47,441 nucleotides of DNA from Candidatus Cloacimonadota bacterium (GTDB taxonomy: Bacteria > Cloacimonadota > Cloacimonadia > Cloacimonadales > Cloacimonadaceae): the NCBI GenBank assembly GCA_020532215.1, contig JAJBBF010000053.1:1-47441 (forward strand). The letters are read 5' to 3'. Positions 14,401-21,372 of the stretch are shown piece by piece. How positions within the stretch are numbered: position 1 is the stretch's first letter; each line of letters opens with the position of its first letter. The position numbers were made by a program, and so were the translations under genes. The notes beneath the pieces are model-generated. The model did no database searches. It worked only from the letters and a program-made list of their open reading frames with translations, and had not been told where the DNA came from.

Positions 14401-17400
14401 GGTGGCGGCAGCCGGGATCACGCTGATGCTGATTGTCTGAAGCGTGTTGTAATATCCGGCCGTGGGACTGATGATGGGAAGCGCCACTGGTCCGTTGATC
14501 ACATAGGAAGCAGTGGATACGGAGGAGTCGTTCCAGCCGTCCAGCCAGGCAAAGGCCTTGACAATGGTATTGGCCGAGATCTCGATCGGGCTGTTGTAAA
14601 CGCTACCGTTATCCTGGGTGGGGGTGCTGCCGTCCAGCGTGTAAACGATGGTGGCCGCGGCAGGGGTGGCGGAAAGCGCGACCATCTGCGCTTCAGCGTA
14701 TTGCCCGGAAGGCGGGTCGAAAACTGGGGCGCTCACGGTTCCGGTGATATAATACTGCGCGTCGGTGACCCCACTGGCGTTCCAGCCTGTTTTATAGGCT
14801 TTGGCGCGCAGCAGCGTATCCGCGGCAATGTTCACCGGAGTGCCGGCCACATAAATGGTTCCGTTGGTCTGGCTGGGTTCGGAGCTGTCGCTGGTATAAT
14901 AGATGGTGGCATCGGGCGGATTCACCGAGATGTAAACATCCACCGGGGAGGTATAGGTTCCGGGTCCCGGGGTGAAAACGGGGTTGGCGATGTTGCCGAT
15001 GATGGTATAGATGGCGCCGTGGATCTCCGAGGGGCGCCAGTCCGTGCGGTAGGCTCTGGCCTTGAGGGTGGCGCTGCTGTTGATCAGGATCGGTCCGTCG
15101 TAGGTGGATCCGTATTCCAGGCTGGGATCCTGGCCGTCCAGGGTGTATCTGATCACCGCGTCCGCGGTGGCGGAGCTGATGCTGACCGTCACGGATACAT
15201 CGTGCGTGCCGCCGTCGGGGTCAAATGCGGGCAGGCCAACCGTTCCGGTAACCTGATAACTGCGCTCGGCCACGTCGCTGTTGATCCAGCCGGCCTGAAC
15301 GGCGATGGCTTTGATGGTATAGCTGGTTTCCAAACCGATGGGGATCCCGGCCACAGGGTCGTAAAGGGTGGAGGCTTCCGTGGGTTCAGAGCCATCCGTG
15401 GTATAATGGATGGAAGCTTCAGGGGCGCTGGTCAGGCTGAGCCGCACCACGATCGGGTCAAAGTAGAGCCCTGCCGCAAGGTCAAATTCTGGCGCGGGCA
15501 GGATGCCGATGCTGTAGATCCCTTCGGTGATGGAACTGGGATCCCAGTTTTCCTTGAAAGCGCGGGCTTTCACCTGATGCAGGCCGTTGGCCAGGGAAAC
15601 CGGGCCCTCGTAAAGGAATGACGCGCGCGTGAGCGGAGAAGGTTCGCTGCCGTCCAGGCTGTAATAGATCGCCGCGTTAGCGGTGCCGGTGCTCATCGCC
15701 AGCTGGATCGGGGCGGAAAAACTGCCGGGCAGGGGGTCGAAAACCGGGGCTTCGACCGTGCCGGTGATCGTGAACAGGCCCTCGTGGATGTCGCTGGGAT
15801 AGAGGCCGGGATACTGGGCCAGGGCTTTGACCGTGGTGGTCTCGCTGACCGGGATGGGCGAGGTGTAAAGCAAGCCTGTGGCGGCGTCCGGGTCGCTGCC
15901 GTCCAGGGTGTAATAGATCGAGGCTCCGGCGGGAAGGGTGGAAGCGCTGATGCTCACCGAGACCGGCGTGGTGCTGTATCCGGGCGCGGGGTCGAAAACC
16001 GTGCCGTTGGCATAGGGCAGAAAAACCGTTTTGGTGCGGACATCGTAGTAGTAGCTGAAGGTTTCGCTGGCCTGCCAGTCGCTGAGGTAGGCCTTGAAAG
16101 TGATCCAGGTGGGGTTGGTAAGCTGGATCTGCTGTCCGCTGTTGTAGACCTGCGCGTTGGGGTTGTCCGGGCCGGGCAGGCTGTTATCCAAAGTGTAGTA
16201 AACTGTGGCGCTGGCAGGAGCTACCATCAGTCCTGTGATTTCCACAGCCAGAGACTCGCCCTGGTCGATGAGGTAAAACTCACCATCCGGAAGCGGCGGC
16301 GGGGTCATGCTGTGGGAAACTATCTGCACGGTTCCCGTAACCTGGTAGGTTTGGGATACGATCGCGCTGTCCAGCCAGCCTTCCCGCGCGGCCAGGGCTT
16401 TGATCATCAGCGTGGTTTCCGCCGCAACCGTGATCGGCAGAACGTATTCCTCGGTTCCGGGGGAGCCGGGAACCGGATCGCCGCCGTCCAGCGTGTAATA
16501 GATCGTGGCCGCCGGGTCGGAAGAGTTGAGGGTAACCTCAAGCGGCGCGTAATACAAGCCTCCCAGAGGGTTGAAAACAGGATCGGCAACCGTTCCAGTG
16601 ATCCGGTAGGACTGGCTGGTGACCTGCGAGGGCGGGAAATCCGGATAGGTGAAGAAAGCCTGGATGGTCACGTTGTTTTCCACATCCCCAAGCGCGTCCA
16701 CAGCGATCGGGGCTGAATACACCGGCGAAGTTTCCGTGGGCGGGGTACCGTCCGTGGTATAGTGGATCACAGCTCCTTCAAAACCGGCCGGGGGAGCCAG
16801 CGTGACGCTGATCCCGCTGGTGTAGGTGCCGCCCGCGGGATCGAACAACGGTCCGGAGGGGCTTACATTAACCGTCCAGATGATGCTGTCCGTAGCCTCA
16901 GCATCCGAGACTTCGCAGCTTAGGGTCTGGGTGCCGGGAATGCTGAACTGCAGCTCCAGGCTGGCGGTGGTGGAAACCACCTCGGAGAAGGGAACCCCGT
17001 CCTGGCTGCCGCTGTGCGTCCAGGTGTAGCTAAGATCGTCGTTTTCCACGTCTTCGGCGGTGACCGCGAAACTTAGCGTGTCCCCCTGGTCGATGTTCTG
17101 CGTTAGCTCTTCCGGCTGCCAGTCCACTATCTCCGGGGGATCGTTGATGTTCAATACATTGATATAAATGGTCTGAGAGCTATAGGCGTTGGACAGCCTG
17201 TCCACAGCCGTCAGTTCGTAGCTGGCGATGCCGTTGTAATCCTGCTGGGGCGCGAAAGTCACCAGGGAACCGGTTCCGGCAGGTTCCTGGCTCACGTCGA
17301 TGGGGTATTCGGCAAAAAGCACGTTGAGGTCGAAGTTCGTGGGGTCGGCCGAGTCGATGCAGCTGATGTAGTCCTGAAAATCTATCTGCAGGGCTGTTTC

Positions 17401-17937
17401 TTCGTTGGTGAAGAAATTGTTGCCATCCGGCAAACCGCTCCAGACAGGCGGATCGGGTACCGGGGTCACATTCAGGCGGATATTGCCGATCACAAAATCA
17501 CCGCTGATCGGTTCAGTGGCTACCAGAAAGAGGATCTCCCCTCCATTCCAGTTCGCGTTGATGGGCTCAAACTGCAATTTCAGGGGGTTGCCCGGATCCG
17601 GTTGGGTTACGGTGAAATGAACCGGATCAAAGTAAAAAGACAGGGTCAAGGCCACATTTTCCGGATTATCTATGTGCCGGGTGAAATCCTTGATCCAGGC
17701 CGTGTCTTCCAGAAACAGCCCGGTTTCGGGATCGGCAATATCTGTCGAGTCCGGAAGGTTGTAAGGCGAAGCTACGAAGTTAAAGGAAAAATCCCTCGTC
17801 TGGGCGTTGCTGGTGGCGATCAGTTCCAGGATCTCCGCGGGGATCTCCGCATCGGAACCGGTGGCCAAAACTCCGGATTGCGCGAAGAGAGCGCAAGCGC
17901 TCAGCATCACGATCACAACAAGAAAAAATCTATTCAT
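8461..17937 (-). CDS. Giant secreted surface protein with tandem CHB_HEX_C/Fn3-associated-type repeats, FN3-like domain and FlgD-like T9SS-type C-terminal sorting domain
   Basis: 3158 aa; signal peptide MNRFFLVVIVMLSACALFAQ; ~30 repeats of consensus VFxPxxGTYxxxxxVxxxxxxxxAxIRYTLDGSEPxxxxxxYxxPIxxxxxxTIKAxAxxxxWxPSxxxxAxYxITGxV; C-terminus SYAWPNPATDQTEF...GRGTYFARVVANDGVNRSERVIKIAVK. Confidence 0.9.
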   Translation of the reverse strand: MNRFFLVVIVMLSACALFAQSGVLATGSDAEIPAEILELIATSNAQTRDFSFNFVASPYNLPDSTDIADPETGLFLEDTAWIKDFTRHIDNPENVALTLSFYFDPVHFTVTQPDPGNPLKLQFEPINANWNGGEILFLVATEPISGDFVIGNIRLNVTPVPDPPVWSGLPDGNNFFTNEETALQIDFQDYISCIDSADPTNFDLNVLFAEYPIDVSQEPAGTGSLVTFAPQQDYNGIASYELTAVDRLSNAYSSQTIYINVLNINDPPEIVDWQPEELTQNIDQGDTLSFAVTAEDVENDDLSYTWTHSGSQDGVPFSEVVSTTASLELQFSIPGTQTLSCEVSDAEATDSIIWTVNVSPSGPLFDPAGGTYTSGISVTLAPPAGFEGAVIHYTTDGTPPTETSPVYSAPIAVDALGDVENNVTIQAFFTYPDFPPSQVTSQSYRITGTVADPVFNPLGGLYYAPLEVTLNSSDPAATIYYTLDGGDPVPGSPGTEEYVLPITVAAETTLMIKALAAREGWLDSAIVSQTYQVTGTVQIVSHSMTPPPLPDGEFYLIDQGESLAVEITGLMVAPASATVYYTLDNSLPGPDNPNAQVYNSGQQIQLTNPTWITFKAYLSDWQASETFSYYYDVRTKTVFLPYANGTVFDPAPGYSTTPVSVSISASTLPAGASIYYTLDGSDPDAATGLLYTSPIPVSETTTVKALAQYPGLYPSDIHEGLFTITGTVEAPVFDPLPGSFSAPIQLAMSTGTANAAIYYSLDGSEPSPLTRASFLYEGPVSLANGLHQVKARAFKENWDPSSITEGIYSIGILPAPEFDLAAGLYFDPIVVRLSLTSAPEASIHYTTDGSEPTEASTLYDPVAGIPIGLETSYTIKAIAVQAGWINSDVAERSYQVTGTVGLPAFDPDGGTHDVSVTVSISSATADAVIRYTLDGQDPSLEYGSTYDGPILINSSATLKARAYRTDWRPSEIHGAIYTIIGNIANPVFTPGPGTYTSPVDVYISVNPPDATIYYTSDSSEPSQTNGTIYVAGTPVNIAADTLLRAKAYKTGWNASGVTDAQYYITGTVSAPVFDPPSGQYAEAQMVALSATPAAATIVYTLDGSTPTQDNGSVYNSPIEISANTIVKAFAWLDGWNDSSVSTASYVINGPVALPIISPTAGYYNTLQTISISVIPAAATIRYTLDGSEPSLDNGITYTAPFALEGNTTVKAYAYLDNWLDSAVATAEYFFVVSNPAISPAGGSYASAQTITMSVGTAGASIRYTLDGSQPTPQYGDLYLAPFQLTTTATVKAIAYRGNWISSNVISQSYVINGPVSDPLFSVPGGDYLSPFSVAITTLPAGSTIYYTTDGSDPSELNGTIYSTPVQINQNTTLKARAYRANWEPSNISAAVYNFYVSPVSIVPNGGTFTENQYVNLSTVTPGALISYTLDGSDPIPGTSPAFDPLDPVLVDQDLLLKAIASKENWYPSAIASADFDINIPLPDVATPVILPPSGVYNAAQTVTMSTTTPDATLVFTTDGSEPSLENGTVYAGGFVVDSNVTIKARGFKDGYDPSLIATVQYVIVIPIETVQTPVFDPPAGIYNEAIQVTISTQTPEATIRYTIDGTEPSETVGTIYSGPVNISETTTIKAIAYKTGMNTSLISNASYLIDIIVPEVAAPMFSYPSGTYYQPIQVEISTTTENALIHYTTDGTVPSPTNGTLYMAPINIPSDSNLFIQAMAYRDGWNPSPVVSASYTVTGTVADVSFSPVGGIYTQATPVVLTTSTPGATIRYTTDSSEPDEDSTLYTTAIVVPLNSTMTINAKGFKPGWQPSTTTHETYIVTGQVIITPPIFSLAAGVYTTAQTVSINDPIPADATIRYTTDGSDPQTTSEVYTGPIDLPLNATITLKARAFRENWIASPLYSATYVMTGQVTLPDVLFDPAAGTYQTAQSITLNPPLLPTEATLRYTLDGSEPSQFSPAYTAPIQLGLNSTTTIKVKGFRDNWLPSATVSATYLITGQVAFQTPVFSPAPGVYTTAQQITVNGTTPADAVVRYTIDGTDPTELSPQYSAPIDLPLETSLTLKVRAFKPNWAPSEIQTGNYTTTGAVTITLPVFNPSPGLYTSPQSVAINTTTIPAGATLRYTLDGSDPNQSSPVYSTPIQVSNGQSITIRVRAYAANWQPSEIHTGVYTVTGQVTIAEPVFTPPAGTYQTAQVVTLNTLTTPAGATLRYTLDGSEPTATSPVYSTAIQLALGSLTTIKVKAYLTNWLPSQTYSATYNITGALSIVEPVFTPASGTYQTAQSVVINTSTSPAGGTVRYTTDGSDPTATSPIYSTPVIIPLNTTLTVKAVAFLAGWTPSQVYSATYTVTGQVQLPAQVFSPPAGTYQTAQSITLNTSTTPAGATLRYTLDGSVPTENSPAYTAPINLPLNSSTTISVKAFKANWTPSATVTATYVITGQIVFQTPVFTPPEGIYQTSQIISVSETIPADATIRYTTDGSEPTAASSVYTTPISLPLNSNTTIKVKAFKTDWTASATHTATYTITGQASIAAPVFDPAPGTYPGAQSISINASTVPAGSQIRYTLDGSEPLADSPLYTSPIPMQLNNSYELRARAFATNWTPSPVYVGYYTITGTVTIPAPVFTPAAGTYTTDIAVVLNTQTAPAGATLHYSLDGNEPNESYPAYTQPIQLFAPADVTVKVKAYRTGWTPSQTYTAEYVLTGQMQLLPPYLSPAPGVYTEPISVSSVGGTDPTGGTIRYTTDGSTPTEASPVFAAPVSIGLNSIDFTITIRAFKDGWIPSQPWAGVYSVTGQVQLEEDLFSPTPGTYQSAQNVTLAVPVLPANATVRYTTDGSEPTVYSAAYTAPITLPQNATTTVKAKGFAEGWIPSETQAAVYTITGTVSPPVFSPPGGTFGAPVFVVISSPTEGAEIRYTIDGTDPTPESGLYSEPIVVPNFAQDMVISARAYKPDWTPSPVASATYTIFSAPVDVRGFTYAGYIRVLWNLPGAAKGLDGFNVYRRKLADAEYAQINTSLVNTQVDGNYYYDDYSIEMDVSYEYYVTAVYDGAESPASASTVEYYQSGDLDISDASYAWPNPATDQTEFVVILNRNNNVTLTVTIYDFAGKKVQTIPSETQNSNQIRIPWDLKNTAGAKVGRGTYFARVVANDGVNRSERVIKIAVK
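9046..16848 (-). repeat. Tandem ~260-bp coding repeat array (about 30 units, mean 86.7 aa)
   Basis: Repeat units delimited by hand in the translation; 2601 aa cover 30 recognisable YTLDGS/YTTDGS units. Confidence 0.9.
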
Positions 17938-18341
17938 GCTCTATCTCCTTCCAAGACTGCGCGTTGCAGCGAATAAAGATCTATTCGCCCCATCCCTCCA
18001 GGCGCAAGGGCCGGGACCGGCAGGGCTGAAAAACATACTGTTCAAAAGCTTACTATTACTCATAATGTCAAGTTATCGCCCCTTTTGATGCTGTCAATGA
18101 ATATTTTGCCCTCCGCGCCGCCTGTTGTAGAAATAATTCCAGCCTTTCCGGGCCCGTTGGGCGGCCTCAACCGAGTCCGTGATCCGAAAACAAGCCCCAA
18201 TCCCTCATTGCAACAGCCTTTATCCGGTTTCAGCAGGCTTTCTAATCCAAGCCCACGGCCCTCAAGCCCTATCCCGGAAATCCGCAGATTTCTGATCTGC
18301 CTGAAGCCGTTTTTTTAAGATTTCCCCCGTTGGCTCTTGGG

Positions 18342-18412
18342 ATCATTACGGGATCAATACGGGATCAATACGGATTTCATCCGTATTGATCCCGTATTGA
18401 TCCCGTAATGAT
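18342..18412. repeat. Perfect 33-bp inverted repeat, 5-nt loop, built of ACGGGATCAAT tandem units
   Basis: atcattacgggatcaatacgggatcaatacgga-tttca-tccgtattgatcccgtattgatcccgtaatgat; all 33 positions pair. Confidence 0.97.
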
Positions 18413-18473
18413 ACTGGGAGGGAGCTGTGACGATTTTGATTGACATGCCGGCCCTTTTGGTTCTGTTGGCGTG

Positions 18474-19622
18474 ATGAAAACATTTGAATACCAAGACAAG
18501 GGTGGCTACTTTGCCATCGTCGCCGGCAGTTTGGAGCGCCACGCGGCGGCGGAATTGGGCGAAATTGGGGCCACGGTGCGCCGGGAAGTTCCGCGGGGCG
18601 TGTATTTCAGCTGCGACCAGGAAACCCTCTACCGCGTGCTCTACAGCTCCAGGCTCATCCAGAGGGTGCTGGCGCCGCTGGCAACTTTCGCCTGCCCGGA
18701 TGAACAGGCTTTGTACAGCCAGGCCCGGGCTTTGATAGATTGGACCTCGCTGTTCCCGGTGGACACCAGTTTCGGGATCAGGGCCAACGTAAGCTCAGAC
18801 AGGATCAGGCATTCGCTTTACGCGGGACAGCGGCTCAAAGACGCCATCTGCGACAGCTTTCGCGCTAAAACCGGGCGGCGTCCGGATTTCAGCACCAAGC
18901 AAGCGCCGGTGAATTTCAATCTGCGCGTCCAATCCGGACGGGCAACGATCTCTTTGGACCTGACAGGCGTGAGCATGCACAAACGCGGCTACCGCAAAAG
19001 CGCGGGAGCGGCGCCGTTGCAGGAAACCCTGGCCGCGGCGCTGATCCGGCTTTCCGGCTGGGACGGCGGCAGGAAGCTGCTGGATCCGATGTGCGGCAGC
19101 GGAACCATCCTGGCCGAGGCTTTGATGCATTACTGCAGGATCCCGGCCGGCTATCTGAGGCCGGACAGCGGCCTCCAATTCCTGCCGGACCACAAACCGG
19201 AGCTGCTCGCGCGGGTGAAAGCGGCGGCGGATGCCGCTATCCGAGCCTTGCCGGAAGGTTTGATCGAAGGTTCGGACCTAAGCGCGGTTAACGTTCAAAC
19301 CACCCGGGATAACCTTTCGCTGCTGCCCGGCGGAGAAGAGGTGAAGCTCGAAACATCCAGGTTTCAAGAACTGGGGCTGGAAAGAGGGCGCTGCGTGGTA
19401 ACCAACCCGCCCTACGGAGTGAGGCTGGAAAACAGCCGCGGGGCGGAGCTGCTCTACAATGAACTGGGGGATTTTTTGAAGCAAAAATGCCCGGACAGCG
19501 AATCCTACATCCTCTGCGGCGATAAAAACCTGGTGCCGCAACTGCGGCTAAGGGCCCACTGGAAAAAGAACCTGAAGAACGCGGACCTGGATGTGGTGCT
19601 GGCCAAGATAGTGGTCCGCTAA
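18474..19622 (+). CDS. THUMP-domain class I SAM-dependent rRNA (guanine-N2)-methyltransferase, RlmL-like
   Basis: DPMCGSGTILAEA and VTNPPYGVRL motifs; N-terminal THUMP-like region. Confidence 0.88.
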   Translation: MKTFEYQDKGGYFAIVAGSLERHAAAELGEIGATVRREVPRGVYFSCDQETLYRVLYSSRLIQRVLAPLATFACPDEQALYSQARALIDWTSLFPVDTSFGIRANVSSDRIRHSLYAGQRLKDAICDSFRAKTGRRPDFSTKQAPVNFNLRVQSGRATISLDLTGVSMHKRGYRKSAGAAPLQETLAAALIRLSGWDGGRKLLDPMCGSGTILAEALMHYCRIPAGYLRPDSGLQFLPDHKPELLARVKAAADAAIRALPEGLIEGSDLSAVNVQTTRDNLSLLPGGEEVKLETSRFQELGLERGRCVVTNPPYGVRLENSRGAELLYNELGDFLKQKCPDSESYILCGDKNLVPQLRLRAHWKKNLKNADLDVVLAKIVVR

Positions 19623-19626
19623 GCGC

Positions 19627-20412
19627 TCAGATATTCAGCAGGGGGGTGTGCCGATACTGGTCCGCGACCAGCAGCTGGATGTCGCTGCGGATGGTCTGCA
19701 GGTAATCCCGCATGGTTTTGAGGGCGAGGCCGGGATCGTTGTTGATCTCGCTCAGGTGGGCCAGAACGAGGTTTTGGAGGCCATGGTGCATCACCTGGCT
19801 CACCACCCCCACGGCCTGAAGGTTGGAAAGATGGCCGTTGATGCTTTTGATGCGCTGTTTCAGCACCCAATCGTAGGGCCCCTCCATCAGCATGCGTTCG
19901 TCGTGGTTGCTCTCCAGGATCAGGGTGGTGCAGTGTTTCAGCTTGTTCACGGCCAGCGCGGTGGGAAAGCCCAGATCGGTGGCGACCCCCAGCTTGCGTT
20001 CCTCGTCGCCCTGGCGCATGAAAGTGAAGTTGCAGCTGTCCGCCGCGTCGTGGGAAGAGGAAAAGGGGTGGATCACCAGATCGTTTATCCGGAAAGTGCT
20101 CCCGGTCTCGAAATGGGTGATCCCCGCCGGCAGTTTGCCCAGGCGGTGGGCGCACTGGGCCAAAGTGCCGGCGTTGATGAAAAGGGGAATCTTAAGTTTC
20201 CGGGCCAGCGCACCCACTCCGCGGGTGTGGTCCGAATGCTCGTGGCTTACTATCACGGCCCGCAGGTCGCCGGGCCAGAGGCCCAGATCTTCGAGGGCGG
20301 CGAAAATCGTTCTGGCCGCCACGCCGGAATCCAGCAGCACAGCCGCCTCGCCGGTGCGCACCAGCACGGCGTTGCCCTTGGATCCGCTCACCAGCACCGA
20401 GGTTTGGAACAT
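19627..20412 (-). CDS. MBL-fold metallohydrolase, YycJ/WalJ-like
   Basis: VSGSKGNAVLV, SHEHSDHTRG motif, 261 aa. Confidence 0.88.
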   Translation of the reverse strand: MFQTSVLVSGSKGNAVLVRTGEAAVLLDSGVAARTIFAALEDLGLWPGDLRAVIVSHEHSDHTRGVGALARKLKIPLFINAGTLAQCAHRLGKLPAGITHFETGSTFRINDLVIHPFSSSHDAADSCNFTFMRQGDEERKLGVATDLGFPTALAVNKLKHCTTLILESNHDERMLMEGPYDWVLKQRIKSINGHLSNLQAVGVVSQVMHHGLQNLVLAHLSEINNDPGLALKTMRDYLQTIRSDIQLLVADQYRHTPLLNI

Positions 20413-20415
20413 CGA

Positions 20416-21366
20416 TCAGATTTTGGTGAGATGGTAATAGCGGTTGTTCAGCTTGTCGTATTCGGTCCAGACGGCATTTTCGGGCGCCGCCTCCAGAAGC
20501 TGGGCCACGCCGACGCTCTGGGCGTCCAGATTGTCGCAGAGATGCAGGACCAGAGCTTCCAAGGTTTGGGGCAGGCGCACGGAGGCTTTTTCGTATTCGC
20601 CGTGATGCGCCAGGATCAGGTGGCGCAGATTGAGCAAAACATCGTCCGGAAAACCGGTGATCAGCCTGGCCTGTTCGCAGATGAACTGGTCGCTGAGGCT
20701 GAGATGGCCGATCAGGCGTCCCACTTCGGTGAAATCGATCACTGGTTTGGAGCTGTATTCGAAGACCTTGCCAAAATCGTGCAGCAGCGCTCCCGAGAGA
20801 AGCAGATCGCGGTTCACGGGATAGAGCTCGGAAACGAAATCGCAGAGAGTGGCCACGGTAACGGTGTGCTCGATGAGGCCGTGCATGTAGTTGTGGTGCC
20901 AGCCTTTGGCCGCCGGGGCGTCCAGAAAACGGGCGAAGGTTTCCTTGTCGTCGAAAATGGCGCGCAGCAGCTTGTTCAGCCAAACGTTCTCCACCTTGTC
21001 CACAAAGGCGAAGAATTTCTCCGCCAGAGCGTCCGGGTCTTTCTTGCTGCGGGCAACGAAATCCTCGATGTTGTACTCGGAATGATCGGCGAAACGGATC
21101 TGGGAAACGTTGAGCTGGATCTGGTCCTTGTAATTGTTCACCAGGGCTTTGACCTTCACCACGTCGCCCGTGGAGAAGGTTTCGCTGGTGGTTTTGGCGG
21201 CTTTCCAGATATAGGCGGCCAGGGTTCCGCTGCGGTCCTGCAGCCTCAGGCGCAGATACTGGTCGTTCTTGCCGTCGCGCAGTTCTTTTTCGGCCACCAG
21301 ATAGAAGCCGATGACCTCTTTGCCCACCAGGTCCTTGAAATCGGAGATGTCAATGTGTTCAAGCAT
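20416..21366 (-). CDS. YhaM-like 3'-5' exoribonuclease (OB-fold plus HD domain)
   Basis: N-terminal OB-fold (LRLRLQDRSGTLAAYIWK), HD motif LLLSGALLHDFGKV, ILAHHGEYEKASVRLPQTLEALVLHLCDNLD. Confidence 0.85.
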   Translation of the reverse strand: MLEHIDISDFKDLVGKEVIGFYLVAEKELRDGKNDQYLRLRLQDRSGTLAAYIWKAAKTTSETFSTGDVVKVKALVNNYKDQIQLNVSQIRFADHSEYNIEDFVARSKKDPDALAEKFFAFVDKVENVWLNKLLRAIFDDKETFARFLDAPAAKGWHHNYMHGLIEHTVTVATLCDFVSELYPVNRDLLLSGALLHDFGKVFEYSSKPVIDFTEVGRLIGHLSLSDQFICEQARLITGFPDDVLLNLRHLILAHHGEYEKASVRLPQTLEALVLHLCDNLDAQSVGVAQLLEAAPENAVWTEYDKLNNRYYHLTKI

Positions 21367-21372
21367 GTCAAT

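Noticed and set aside
13159-15621. 820-aa plus-strand ORF and similar plus-strand ORFs (9511-10455, 10831-11808, 12157-12855, 15784-16716)
   Set aside because: Antisense shadows of the repetitive 3158-aa gene; the periodic codon pattern removes stops. Composition (G/V/R/D-rich) is not protein-like and no start signals were seen.
8461-17937. Giant protein as a chitinase/hexosaminidase enzyme or as a CRISPR-like/DNA repeat array
   Set aside because: Repeats are the accessory C-terminal-type domain only, with no glycosidase catalytic motif; DNA periodicity is explained by coding repeats.
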